From the NCBI GenBank assembly GCA_022559985.1, contig JAFJTR010000009.1, forward strand, positions 558,001-622,000: a stretch of DNA of 64,000 nt, read 5' to 3'. A program made the translations under genes and the position numbers. The stretch's first letter is position 1. Each line of letters starts with the position of its first letter. The notes beneath the pieces were generated by a model. The model worked only from the letters and a program-made list of their open reading frames with translations, had not been told where the DNA came from and made no database searches. Shown here piece after piece: positions 31,521-43,021 of the stretch. The DNA is from Parastagonospora avenae f. sp. tritici 18332-5. Lineage: Eukaryota; Ascomycota; Dothideomycetes; Pleosporales; Phaeosphaeriaceae.

Positions 31521-34500
31521 TCAAATGCTAGCCCGCCGCGGCGCCATTGTCCGTCGGAGATTCTTTTCTTTCTCCGTTTCCTCTGTCACAGGCAACACGC
31601 CTTGCTCACGCAATTGCGCCAAGAACTCTTTCCCGTACTTGTAGCCCACTTCGTAGATTTCTTCGAATTTTGCAAAGTCAAGCGTGCCATAGGGGTCGAT
31701 GGGAGGGCGCATGTACCTGCACCCGGGTGTGTTCTTCGCGCGTTCTAGTGCGTCGATGCTCGATACGTACGCGAGACGCGACTGGATCTCGGACAGGGTG
31801 GGTGGGTTGGCATGTGTGGAGAAGGGATTCCAGCGATTGAACGTGGCCCAGAAGCCAGAGAGCGAGTCGCCAAAAGCCTGTGGCGTGTCTTCGTCCAGGC
31901 TGCCCACGTCGATCGCGAAGATGACATCGGCACCCAGGCTCTTCATGTGCGCGACGGTAAGATTGTCAATGTAGCCGCCGTCAAGTAGCATGCTACCATT
32001 ATCGCAGAGCGGAGGCAGCAGACCTGCGAGCGACATGGAAGCTCTGACATACCGCCAGACATAGCCACTCGTGTGGATTTCCGATCTACTCTTGCTGATG
32101 TTCGTCGTGTTGCAGTAGAATTCGAGCCAGAAATCCTCGATCTGGGAGTTGCCGAACGTCTTGAAGATGCCTCTATTGAATTCATGGCCGGTCGTGTATG
32201 AAGCACTGACCATGTTAGCTCGGTTATCGTCAATAGTGTCGTTCACTTACGAAGGGTATGTGAGGTCGAGAGCAAACCTCCACATACTGCCCATACGACC
32301 AGAAAACTTCTTGGCCCTGCCGTACATCGGGACCACGTCTGCGTCCCAGGCGTAGAGCGCACCTATGAAGCTGCCGATAGAAGTACCTCCCACAATGTCG
32401 ATGGGTATGCCGGCTTCTTCAAGTGCTCGTATGATACCAATCTGCGAGATGCCACGAGCACCTCCACCTCCCAACACCAAGCCCACAGACTTGCCACACA
32501 ACCTTCGAGCAAGCCGGTGGAAATCGCCTTTGAAGGGCGTATCTGCCGAGTACAAGGGAGTCTGCCTGACTCTTTTGGACGTGTACTTCTGGATTTCTGC
32601 CTGGATGACTTGCACCCGCTGCTTGATGGCGTTTCCGAGTCTTCTCCCTGTTTGATGAACTGGCTCAGCTGTTGCGCGGAAAGACATTTGCATGTGGTGG
32701 TGACTTCCGTTGATCCAGGGCCGATTGCGCAGCCATTTTCGCGTGAGTCCAGAGGAGCAGTATCGCTCTGCATGTAACAGAACCAGTTCCTTTCGTGCAG
32801 TCGTCTTGGTTGTCAGTAGGAAGCGTTCGTACTCCCCGATATTTGGTGATGACTCAGCAAGACCAACGAGAAGGATGCAATCAGCCTGGCTGATGCAGGT
32901 CTGTGTCCACGGCGACTTTACAGGTGTGTCCGCAACATAGAGAACCATACCGTATTTCTCTTCAAGATCAGCCAGATATTGGGACAGCTTGAGCTTACCC
33001 ATGCGATTGAAAGCATGCCGGCCGAGATGGTTCAGAATTGCCGCCTGGTTCAAAGACACCACTCCTCGCGGTACTCCGATTTGGTTCAAAGCATTCATCA
33101 GTCGGCTGGCGAAATCGACTACCGGTATGCCTGCAGTTACTGGAAGTATTGCTACTGTGCGCAGATTGACCGTAGACGATACATTGGTGCGTGTGGCCTT
33201 GTTGCTCCTCTCTTTGCTCTGCTCATGCAGTGGATCGTCAACCAAAGCTCTCATACGAGAGGCAATGATCTTTGATATTTTGATTGTAATGCCAGGATGC
33301 TCGAGTGCAAGACTGTTGAATAGAGTCTTTGGAAATTTCGCCAGTTCAGTGTCGCGAATGGCATGCAGCGACCCTGGCCGCGCGGTTTCAGTCAAAACCT
33401 CGAGCTCGCCAACGCTATCGCCCTGTCCATACTCTCCTATGACTGTTACCTTGCCGTTTTCAGCATCCTTTATGGCCCTCAGTCGACCGTTCAGCACAAT
33501 ATAGATTGCATCACTTTCCTCGCCTTGATTGTAGATCACCTGCCCAGCATTGACTTGGACCCATTCCAAGGCGAAGTCGATATGCTGGATGAGACGGGGA
33601 AGGAGAGTGGTAAGCCGCTTTGCCATTGTCAAGAGAACGACTGGATAGCGCTCTACGATCCTCTCAATGGACGCTCTAGGCAAGAAGCCAACGTAGACGT
33701 CCGTCTTGGCTGTAACGTCAACAAACGAACGGTTCGAAGAGACTGTTCCAAGGTACCCAGCGAGGCCTCCAGGTCTGGTCATAAACAAGCTCTTCCGCGT
33801 TCGCTTCTTCTTGGGATTTTCGCCGTTACGCAAAGATGTATTGGTAGCCGTGCGCTGCAGTGGTGGTCCAAATAAGTCGTCCTCCGTCACGGCCGGGCCT
33901 GTAGGTAAGGTTCCGAGCACGTTGCTCTCAGAACTATCTTCTTCAACAGCGACGCTGACATCTAAGAATCCGTCGATCACGTAGTACAAGCCTGGGTTTC
34001 TTTCACCCTGCTCAACAAGTACAGCATCTTTCGGGAAGAACACAATCTCAACATCATTGACGACCTCTTCAAGCAGGTTGCCGTGACCAGACGCACTCAG
34101 CGTAGACAAATTAGATGCAGATGCCACCGAATCAGTGTCACCATCCCTGGATGCCTCATACGGGTCCATGAAGCCAAAAGCGCTTGTAAAGATAGCTTTC
34201 TGCCGCTTAGCATCGAAGGACACTAGGCGCGGCGATTGCTCCACGGATGCCGCCGGCCTTGGTACGGGGTTCTCTGGACTGGTCAGTCCGATGGCTCTGA
34301 ACATGCAGCCAAGTACAGATTCTCGAAAAACGGTGGCTTCATCTATGGACTCTTGTCGGTGTAGATTAGGGCGCATTGAAGGTGAAGCAAAGGGATTGAA
34401 GCCACTGGCGTCGAGAGGCGTGCGGGCATCTCGACGAACATCGTGCTGGTAAGGCTGTGAGAAGCTACTGCGTCCAGGGCGGCCAGTTCCGCGAGACATT

Positions 34501-36152
34501 TGAGTGTTGGTCAAGAGGTCTCCAGCGCTAATTCGATCGTTGCGCATTCCTTGTTCTGGGGAAGTCATCCTGCTCATGGCTTCGGCGTTGGATCCGATAG
34601 AAGTTCCGCGTGCCGCTGCAAGGCGAGCCTGGGCAGCGGTACTTCTCCTTATTGATACGCTAGTTCTTCGACGACGACCAGCGCCCGGATTATGCAGGGC
34701 AATGCCCTTCATTCCTTCGTCTGACCCAAGGCGCTCCGTCTCTTTCGTAAACTTCTCCTTCAGCCTTTCTAGGGGAGCATCTCTCAAAAAACCAGGGAGA
34801 TCGTAGGTAGTGTACTTGTTCATCAGCTTTTCAGTGCGCAGGACCTCATTTGTGAGACTGAGATAGGCATGGCTGGTGGCCAAGGTAACTCTTTGCAAGC
34901 GTGTCAGAATGACTTGAACAATGTGCGCCGTCGCTTTGGGGTAGATGCGCGTCAACCGACGGAAGGCAGTCGCTGGAATGATTGCGATGGTGGTGTCAAC
35001 AGTTGCTCGTGCAACGATGTCTGGATGTGCTGACTTGGGCTTTGTACTTCTGGACGGTGATCTGCGCTGCTTAGAATGTTTGAAATTATCGTTGAAGCCG
35101 TCGGTGTCTAGTGATAGAGGCGGAACATTTGACAATCGCCCTCCAGCTGTGGGACTTGCAAGCGCTGATGTTCTGCGGCGGCGTATTGTGGCCTCATGGG
35201 CCTCGATGGGGGTTTCTGGCCTGGCATCATCATCCATGTTGAAACTGCTGTTCCTAGTCATAGACGGACGATGTTGAGGTGATGCGGGTATGCTCGAACT
35301 GAGACCACTATCTTCGTCATGGCGAAGCTTCACATCTTCAGTGAATAAGGAGAGAATAGAGAACAGCGAGGACATCGGTGCACCGTTCTTGACCTCAGTA
35401 AGTAATTGATAGCCTTGTCGATGAGCCTGAGCACTACCGCCACCCGATTCACCGTGAAGTTCGCCGTCATCCTCATCAGAGTCGGACTCTTCTCGATTTG
35501 ATTTGACAAAGATCTGGACAAGTCCGTCTACTACTAAGCAGAATCCCTTTTCTTCCTCGAGAAGTATGGTCTCGCCTGCAGCAAGACGCCTAGTCTGCAT
35601 GGTGCGCGTGAGCTCATGGAACACTGGGCGCTCCAAGTAGCCAAATACTTTGATGGCGCTCAGAAACTCGTCGAGGTAGTTGGAAAGGCCTCGTTTCGAG
35701 TCGCCCTCCTGGCTCTCTGGAAACACCTCAACCTGAGGGTCTTCACGTTGAGGCTCTGGTGGTAGCCTTGCATACATGGTCAAGTAACGGTACCTGACGA
35801 AGTAACTGATGGTTGAAACAACGAACACAAGCACCAGCATCCTGTCCTTGTTAGAAGAGACGAAAACGTGAGCAGAATAGTCTTACAGGGTGGTGAAGTT
35901 CATTGTGAATGTGAGGCTCATGGAGAAGAGCGTAAACAGCCAAGTTGGTAGTGTATATGACACCCAGAACAGAAGGGTTGGAAGCACACTCAATATCGAG
36001 AGTATCACGCGGCCCAGTATGCCAAAAGTTGACGAAGGCGCTGTCTCTGTTGTCTTTATCGCGGCCAGTGATGTTGGCAGAGACTCTTGTACACTCGAGA
36101 TGAGGGCAGCGGAGCTCTTCACGAGAGATGTCATGGCGTCTGGGGCGGCCAT
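31521..36152 (-). CDS. NTE1: Lysophospholipase NTE1 (patatin-like, neuropathy target esterase homologue)
   Basis: ER-membrane enzyme that deacylates phosphatidylcholine to glycerophosphocholine (family knowledge). Three exons: 36152-35887, 35841-32251 and 32205-31521. Both introns are 45 nt (GTAAGA...TCTAAC...GACAG and GTAAGT...GCTAAC...GTCAG). Length 1513 aa, usual for filamentous fungi. N-terminal membrane segments are ILGRVILSILSVLPTLLFWV and the segment around FTMNFTTLMLVLVFVVSTIS. Cyclic-nucleotide-binding-like domains follow (AGETILLEEEKGFCLVVDG; LVEQGERNPGLYYVIDGFL; GQVIYNQGEESDAIYIVLNG), separated by a long Ser/Arg-rich linker. The patatin domain has GLVLGGGGARG, nucleophile GTSIG (S1243) and DGG (D1361). 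The ATG at 36152 (MAAPDAMTSL) was chosen by family convention. It is divergent to ARP9 with 305 nt between. Confidence 0.95.
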
Positions 36153-36457
36153 GATTGGTAGAGGTCTCGTGATGGGGGGAGAACAGTCCGGCAATGTTGA
36201 GATGTCACGCGGAGCTGTTTGCAGACCCGCCAATATACGCACAGATGTGTCGACGGGGAATGTCGCCCATAGTATTGCGTCGTCGAGCACGTTTGGGTAA
36301 ACTGCAGGCACACTGGACAGGTTGAGCGGGCGATCGGCTTGTGACAGCCCAGTGGTGAAAGTGGGTCTGTGCTGACTCAGCCGCATGAGCTCCTGCTGTT
36401 TCGCGCGTTGAGAGCTCCATCGCAGACGCGCCGAAGCTCTTTCACAATTGCGCAACC
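36153..36457. other. Divergent promoter region NTE1 / ARP9
   Basis: 305 nt between the two start codons. The NTE1 frame stays open upstream, but its family start lies at 36152. No TATA box seen. Confidence 0.5.
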
Positions 36458-38502
36458 ATGCCGCCGTTCAAGGATGACCAGATAATAGTATGCGATCACG
36501 TGCACTACGTGCTGCGCTTCACGTGAGCTAATTTCAACGCCAGATCATTGCGCCGGGCTCAGAGACCACGGTCGCACAGCTCGGCCTGCCTGAGTCCTTC
36601 ACTCCAGGCAAACTGCGCTTCCGGTCGCGCATGTTTCCTGCAGAGAATGAAGGAGAGTTTGAGCCTTACAAGATACGACGAAAGAACGCGAACGCCGCAC
36701 GGCCCGCAGGCGAATCCAATGGCGAGGCACAGGAAGACGCGAAGCCAGTGACAGAGGGAGAGGAGGACGAGATTCTGTGGGAGGAAGATCGTATTTCCGA
36801 AGAGGGAGCCATATGGCCCATACAAGATGGCAGAATCGTTGACTGGCCCTGCTTCTATGCGCTCCTCACGCACGTTTACAACACACTAAACCCGCCTTTC
36901 CACACTGCCATCCTGCTCATAACACAACCTGCCTGGACGCCGCGCGAGCACGAGAAACTCACCCAATTCTTCTTCGAAAAGTTCAAGACCCCCGCATTCG
37001 GTCTCATGGACGCGGCGCTGGCGACAACGTGGGCATATGGAGTGCATACCGCAACCATAATAGACGTCGGCAAGAACAAGGCTGACGTCACCGCCGTCAG
37101 CGAGTTCATTCCGCAGACGCAGGGCAGGGTTATCTCACTTCCAGGATGTGGTGGAGAAGCATTCACATCAGGTCTCTTGGCCAAGCTGAAATCCAAAGGC
37201 TTCAACCGGGACATGTGCGAGCAGCTGAAGAGGTCGCAGATTTGCGAGATTCTCCCGCCTGGAATGCCGCTGCCCGGTACGGGAGCGGGTACGGACAAAA
37301 CTGTGACGAACCCTGCTGCTGCTGCATCGACAGGTGCCACAAGTTCAGGGCCCGCAGGAGCTGCCACCATCGGCAACGGACCGCGAGGACCAGGTCCGGA
37401 TACTGAGGTCGGCGAGGACGTAGGGCTCGAGGAGAATGAAGGCGTACTTGACGTAGCAAGCATCGTTGCAGGTGGCAAGATGACCGAGTACCTTGCAAAG
37501 AAGGAAAAGGAAAAGCAGGAGAAAGCGCTGGCGAAGAAGAAGGGCGCTCCAGCACCAGATACGGCCAACAGGCAGGTGCGCTTGCCCAACTCAAAGCGCG
37601 AGAAAGCGACATTCTTGTTCGAAGACCATGCTCTTTTGGACACACTCAAGAACATGGAACTCGGGACTCAAGGATTGGCTGATGCCAGGTCCGCTCTGAA
37701 CGAAGTCACTGGCAAACAAGCCCAGGAGCACAGTGACAATAGTGAAAACCGCTCAGCAGCTGAGGCAAATGGTACTGGCGAAGGCGGTTCAAGGGCCGGC
37801 TCTATCAGACGCGAGATCGAAGTTGGCAACGAGCGATTTCAGGCCGACAGTGATGGTACAGTAGACAAGATTGCGGCAGCTGTACATCGCGCTGTATCGT
37901 CGGTGGACGAGGTGCAGAAGCGCAGTGACCTCTGGGATAATCTCATCATCTGCGGTAACGGATCGCGGTTACGAGGTGAGTGGCTTATACATACTTGCTA
38001 AGGAGCATATACTAACATCCTTGCAGGCTTCAAGGAAAACTTGGTTCAGACTCTTCAGCAGAAGTACCTGATCTCACCCTCCTCAGCAACCATGTTCACT
38101 TCTGAAATACCATCCAACATCTCTACGCCCACTGGTACAGGCGCAAACACGCCACAACCACAGCTCGGTCCGCATGGTGGTTCTCAGGTCAATCCTTTGC
38201 TGTTTGCTGCTACAGCAGGTCAAAATCAGCACCTCACTCCACATGGCGTCAACCCGCTCATGGGCATGTCACAAAACACGCACTCAGCTCATGGTCAGAC
38301 TCCTACTAATATTAAGACCATTAAGCCTCCGGAGTACTTCCCAGAGTGGAAAGACGTGGGATTCGAAGAGTCGGCATTCCTCGGCGCACAAGTCGCAGCG
38401 AAGGTCATTTTCGTTGTGGATCAAGGTCAAAGCAAAGGCTACATGACCCGACCGGATTACAACGATCAGGGTCCGCAAGGCATTCATGACTACAGCTTAT
38501 GA
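36458..38502 (+). CDS. ARP9: Actin-related protein 9, chromatin-remodelling complex subunit
   Basis: Nuclear actin-related subunit of SWI/SNF and RSC remodellers, working with Arp7 (family knowledge). Three exons: 36458-36487, 36544-37975 and 38027-38502, 645 aa. Intron 1 (56 nt) is GTATGC...GCTAAT...CGCCAG. Intron 2 (51 nt) is GTGAGT...ACTAAC...TTGCAG. The short first exon supplies MPPFKDDQII, joining IIAPGSETTVAQLGLPESF, the family start. Actin-fold pieces include LLITQPAWTPREHEKLTQF, FGLMDAALATTWAYGVHTA, IIDVGKNKADVT and the late IICGNGSRLRGFKENLVQTL. The phosphate-binding loops are poorly conserved, as expected for Arp9. A basic coiled segment (KKEKEKQEKALAKKKG) near residue 335 and a Gly/Ala-rich insert interrupt the fold. 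Confidence 0.88.
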
Positions 38503-39124
38503 GCAGCATTTGGTCGCTATTATTCACCGTGGACAGTGACCACTGGGCAGAACATCAGGAGACCAACTTGTATACCTAGATGCGGAGTTTTGCGTGACTT
38601 TGATATCCCTTTCGCGACATGGCGCACCTGGCGAGGAAAAAGCGAGCTTTCAGTACAAGCTTTGGGTGTCTCTCGGCCAGATAGGATAGCGGCGAAATTC
38701 GAATCAGATTCTTTGATACATTCCCTCTGTCTTCGCCGACCACCTTGTCTTGATTCTACATTTGCTTCTGCTGATAGTAAGACATCGGAGGACGCCGATA
38801 GACTCGGTCCGCTCCACGTGCCAGGCACTTTCCACTCTTAGCGAGACGCTAGCCTCGACGGGTCGAGCGGCTTGGAGCATTGATAAAACAAGTACTGCGC
38901 CCTGTTGGAGATTTGTTTGTGTTTCGGGTTTGCTTCTGTGAACACTTACTATAGGAAAGAAGGATTTCGTAAATAATTTCTACATCTCAGCTGTGCTTAT
39001 TCTAACGCTCATTTCTAGACCATATCTACCAGCAAGGCTGGATCACGTCTTCGCAGTGGCTAAGGAACTACACCGCATAGTCACAAGAGGAGGAAATTGA
39101 TAGTGGTACAAGAGCTCGTCCAAC
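38503..39124. other. ARP9 3' region and guanine deaminase promoter
   Basis: 622 nt between two same-strand genes; no supported gene or repeat. Open frames on both strands lack features. Confidence 0.45.
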
Positions 39125-40522
39125 ATGGCAGCTTCAGCCCCCATCCAGAAAACTATCTACCTCGGCACCTTCGTGCACAGCAAATCCCTCACCGAGCTCG
39201 AAATCCGCGAACATGCAGCCATCGGCGTCGACGGGAGCGGTATCATCTCCTTCATAGAAAAAAACATCACCAATGTCCAAGATATCAAGAGCCAGAAACC
39301 CGAATGGAAAGACGCCAAAACAATCACACCCAAGCACAAAAACAGCTTCTTCTTCCCCGGCTTCATCGACACCCACACGCATGCCCCTCAACACCCCAAC
39401 ACAGGGCTATTCGGCAAAACGACACTACTCGATTGGTTGCAGACCTACACGTTCCCCATGGAAGCCAGTTTCACAGACTTGGACCGCGCGAGGAAGATTT
39501 ACTCGAATTTTGTCTCCCGCACACTATCCCACGGCACAACCACCTGCGCGTACTACGCCACCATACACGTCCCCGCAACAAACCTGCTCGCAGACATCTG
39601 TCTAGCGCGCGGCCAACGCGCCCTCGTCGGCCGGGTGTGCATGAACAGCGATCTGAGTCCCTCATACTACCGCGACGCAAGCGTCGAATCCAGCGTAGCA
39701 GATAGCTCAGCGTGTATCTCCTACGCGCGCTCCATCGATCCCGCGGGAGAAATCGTGCGGCCGATCATCACGCCACGCTTCGCGCCCTCCTGTACGTCTG
39801 CATGCCTCACTGCCATGAGCGAATTGGCGCAGACGACGGGGACGTTCATCCAAACCCACATCTCGGAAAACAAGGGAGAAATCGCGCTGGTCAGGGAGAT
39901 GTTCCCCGCGAATAGCAGTTACACGGATGTTTATGATTCCCACTCTCTCCTCACGCCCAAGACCATCCTCGCGCACGCGGTGCATTTGTCGGAGGAAGAG
40001 CGCAAGACGATTCGTAGCAGGGGCAGTACGATCAGTCACTGTCCGGCGAGTAACACGGCGATTACCTCAGGCTTGTGTCCTGTGCGCACACTGCTGGATG
40101 AAGGACACGTCGTGGGTCTGGGCACGGATGTATCTGGTGGTTTCTCGCCGAGTATATTGGAGAATGTAAGGCAGGCGATTTGGGTCTCGCGCCACCTCTC
40201 TTTACAAACGTCGCAGGAATCCGACAAGCTCGCGACTGAAGAAGCGCTGTATCTCGCCACGCGCGGCGGCGCGAGGGTCGTTGGACTAGAAGATAAAGTC
40301 GGCGGGTTTGAAGTGGGTATGGAGTGGGATGCGCAGATGGTTGTTCTTGGGGAGGTTGAAGAGGGCTTGTGCGAGGGCCAGGTTGATATTTTCGGGTGGG
40401 AAAAGACAGAAGACAAAGTGGAGAAGTGGGTGTACTCAGGGGACGACAGGAATACCGTGGCGGTTTGGGTGAGGGGAAGATTGGTGCATACGACGGGGAG
40501 GTTTGGGGGTGGGGATATGTAG
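39125..40522 (+). CDS. GUD1-like: Guanine deaminase
   Basis: Cytosolic zinc amidohydrolase converting guanine to xanthine and ammonia in purine salvage/catabolism. One exon, 465 aa, the usual length. Metal and active-site residues are visible: H84 and H86 in PGFIDTHTHAPQ, H245 in IQTHISENKGE with E248, H284 in ILAHAVHLSEEE, and D335 in GLGTDVSGGFS. SHGTTTCAYYATIH and HCPASNTAITSG are further family signatures. The ATG at 39125 gives the expected N-terminus. Its stop is only 4 nt from a degenerate direct repeat, and 171 nt of sequence lies before the stop of the convergent stress-type gene. Confidence 0.93.
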   Translation: MAASAPIQKTIYLGTFVHSKSLTELEIREHAAIGVDGSGIISFIEKNITNVQDIKSQKPEWKDAKTITPKHKNSFFFPGFIDTHTHAPQHPNTGLFGKTTLLDWLQTYTFPMEASFTDLDRARKIYSNFVSRTLSHGTTTCAYYATIHVPATNLLADICLARGQRALVGRVCMNSDLSPSYYRDASVESSVADSSACISYARSIDPAGEIVRPIITPRFAPSCTSACLTAMSELAQTTGTFIQTHISENKGEIALVREMFPANSSYTDVYDSHSLLTPKTILAHAVHLSEEERKTIRSRGSTISHCPASNTAITSGLCPVRTLLDEGHVVGLGTDVSGGFSPSILENVRQAIWVSRHLSLQTSQESDKLATEEALYLATRGGARVVGLEDKVGGFEVGMEWDAQMVVLGEVEEGLCEGQVDIFGWEKTEDKVEKWVYSGDDRNTVAVWVRGRLVHTTGRFGGGDM

Positions 40523-40526
40523 AGGT

Positions 40527-40693
40527 GAAGAGGTAGCTTGTATATATTTAAAAATTTCCAATAGAACAAGGTAGAGAATCGTAGAGCTGTGTAGACATTC
40601 AGGCGCCCCTAAGCTTGTAATGGGTGTACGTCTAAAGACTATTAGATCACTTCGCGCATGTGCAAGAGCAGACTGAATATTGCCGCTGCCTGG
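40527..40693. repeat. Degenerate direct repeat, left copy
   Basis: About 165 nt related to 41941-42116 in the same orientation. Shared words in the same order and spacing include GAAGAG at the start, ATTCAGGC, TAAAGACT-x-TTAG and TTGCCGCTG-x-CTGG at the end. It lies between the guanine deaminase stop and the stop of the gene at 40696-41593, overlapping that gene's 3' UTR. Confidence 0.7.
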
Positions 40694-40695
40694 CC

Positions 40696-41593
40696 TTACC
40701 TCCCATCCAAATCCGAATCAACCCTCGGATCAAGCTTATTCCCTACATTACTCGCATGCGGTCCCGCATTCGTGCTTCCCACGCCCCCCACACCACCCGC
40801 GCCCGCGCCCTGAATCCCCACACTACTCGAGGGATTCGCGCGGTGATCCATATCGCTATCCACCCTCGGATCCAACTTATTCGCAAAATTACTCGTATGG
40901 TGTCCAGCATTCCCCGGTCCAGCCACGCTCCCAGGATTCGCGCGGTGATCCATATCGCTATCGATCCTCGGGTCCACCTTATTGCCCACATTAGTCGAGT
41001 GTGGGCCAGCGTTCGTCGAAGTCGTAGCCGTGCCGCGGTGATCCATATCAGAATCGAAGCGGGGATCGATCTTGTTCCCCGCATTCGTCGGGTGCGGGCC
41101 GTAGTTTGTGGATACGGATGTGGTGTTTTGGTACTCGGCCGCTGTGCCGGAGGGGGGCACGTTGTGGCCTACGCCATGGGCGGGCTGAGTTCCCATGGCT
41201 ATGGTTGTACAATTAGCCATGTTCTCATTATACTACAGATTACCAACTACGACGGAAAATAAACAGGGGTATCCAATAGCCCGAAGCTATACACAGTATC
41301 ACCACGCTTCGACCGTGACAGCAAGGCCTCGTGTATAGCTCCAGGCACACTGGTCGCTTTCCGTCGTAGGTGAAAAATTGCAGTATATGGAGGGCCCAGA
41401 GCTTACCATGGCCACGGTATCCGCGGTCCCATTCATCCACGCCCTTCTGGGCGATCTCTTGGTTCTTGGTTGCGGAGGCCTTGTCTCCTGCGGCTTGGTC
41501 GACGGCGGCGTTGATGTTTCCGCGGATGGCTTCGCCGGTGCTGTGGATCATGCCCACGCCCTTGCGAATCGAATCTCCGAGTCCGCCTGTCAT
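40696..41593 (-). CDS. Stress/LEA-like protein with four DPRxDSD repeats
   Basis: Role unknown; composition resembles fungal stress- or conidiation-induced hydrophilic proteins (inference). Two exons, 41593-41407 and 41198-40696, 229 aa. The 208-nt intron has donor GTAAGC, branch GCTAAT and acceptor ACCATAG; it is long for this window. The N-terminal 60 residues (MTGGLGDSIRKGVGMIHSTG, then an Ala/Lys/Asp-rich helix ending WDRGYRGH) are LEA/Grg1-like. The C-terminal part has four tandem repeats of about 30-45 residues built on N-x-G-[PH]-H-x-[ST]-N-x-[GA]-N-K-[ILV]-DPR-x-DSD-[ML]-D-[HG]-R, separated by Gly/Ser/Thr spacers. The last repeat ends the protein. No signal peptide or membrane segment. 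The gene is flanked by two degenerate direct repeats. Confidence 0.75.
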
Positions 41594-42455
41594 GGTGATG
41601 TGTGTTGAGGTGTTGTAGATTAAAGGTCGTGGAGTACAAATATATTGTTGAAGGTAGAGTCGGCTGAGGTGTAACGGGAAGAAGGATTAGAGGATTGGGC
41701 AGAGTATATAAGTGACGTTGTCTGTTTGTATGTGGCGTCAAGTTGCGCACATGCCTGCGCAAATCATGAAGTTGGAAAGAGCACCATAACACAGGTATGA
41801 TGTCACCGCGGCATGGGAGCTTTGTAGGGCTAGGCTAGGCTCGATTCGACACATACCCTATCATTGACGAGGTGCTGTTGGTTGTCGACACCAGGCGTCG
41901 GCAGAATTCCTGTCCGCCTTTTATTAACATTTCCTAACTAGAAGAGTTAAAAAAAGAGGCCTGTGTATATTCAGAGATTTCTAACAGAATAAAGTAGAGT
42001 CTCATAGAGCTTCGTACGAATTCAGGCTTCTCTAAGTTTATGATGATTCTACATTTAAAGACTGTTAGCCTATGCCGTGTAGGTGCAGAGCGGGCACGAA
42101 GTTTGCCGCTGTCTGGTGTCGACGGACAAGGCCTCGCAGTTCATGGTAACGTCGTGACTTCGAGACCTTTAATGCAAGACAGATAGTCAGGCGAGTTGTT
42201 CAAAAATGCCTTAGTATATTAGTCTGCCTTATTAGACATGCAAGTAGCCTCACAGTAGACAATATGTGACACTTCAGTCTGGGCATGTTCTTGATTTCAG
42301 AATTAGATGTTCCTTTGTAGGCATACATTCCCATCATCCTCGTTGCACAGAGTGCATATTCTGACACTCGTGCTTGTGCATCAATGCGTCACCTCCTCTA
42401 TCGTACTACTCCGCAAACGCCATGCCCCCTTAACGTTGCATTTTTCCTCGTGCAT
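41594..42455. other. Promoter of stress-type gene, direct repeat, FBA1 3' region
   Basis: 862 nt without a supported gene. It contains the right copy of the degenerate direct repeat (41941-42116). A TATA-like element (TATATAC, minus strand near 41707) lies about 110 nt upstream of the ATG at 41593. Confidence 0.5.
41941..42116. repeat. Degenerate direct repeat, right copy
   Basis: Partner of 40527-40693, about 1.42 kb away. The left copy covers the 3' UTR edge of the gene at 40696-41593, so this copy may mark the end of a lost second gene copy or an old insertion footprint. I see no coding remnant of the DPRxDSD repeats next to it. Confidence 0.65.
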
Positions 42456-42989
42456 CTACAACTTTCCAGCGGCAAGGAAGTCCTCAAGACCGACCTTGAC
42501 CCGCTGGGACATGGTCTTCTCTCCCTCGCGTACCCAGACACGGGGGTCGTAGTACTTCTTATTGGGCTTGTCGTCGCCATCGGGGTTGCCGACCTGGGTC
42601 TGGAGGTAGTCCTTCTTGTTCTGGACGAAGTCGCGGACACCGCTAAGGTAAGCCCACTGCATGTCGGTGTCGAGGTTGACCTTGACCACACCGTATGAGA
42701 TGGCCTCGCGGAAGTCGTCGACGCTGGATCCGGAACCACCGTGGAAAACGAGGTGGACAGGCTTGGATTCCTTGAGGCCCTCCTTCTCCTGGACGTACTT
42801 CTGGTGCTTCTGGAGCAGCTCGGGGCGGAGCTTGACGTTTCCAGGCTTGTAGACACCGTGCACGTTACCGAAACCGGCAGCAATGCCTGAAATGTTTGTT
42901 AGCATGCACTCCAAAGACAGTCTCGTTTGTTGGACTTACTGAAGTATGGCGAAACGGCAGAGAGAGCCTTGTAGATGTCGTAGATGTCT

Positions 42990-43021
<32 letters not shown>

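Noticed and set aside
42398..42883. 161-codon minus-strand frame
   Set aside because: Shadow of the last FBA1 exon in another frame.
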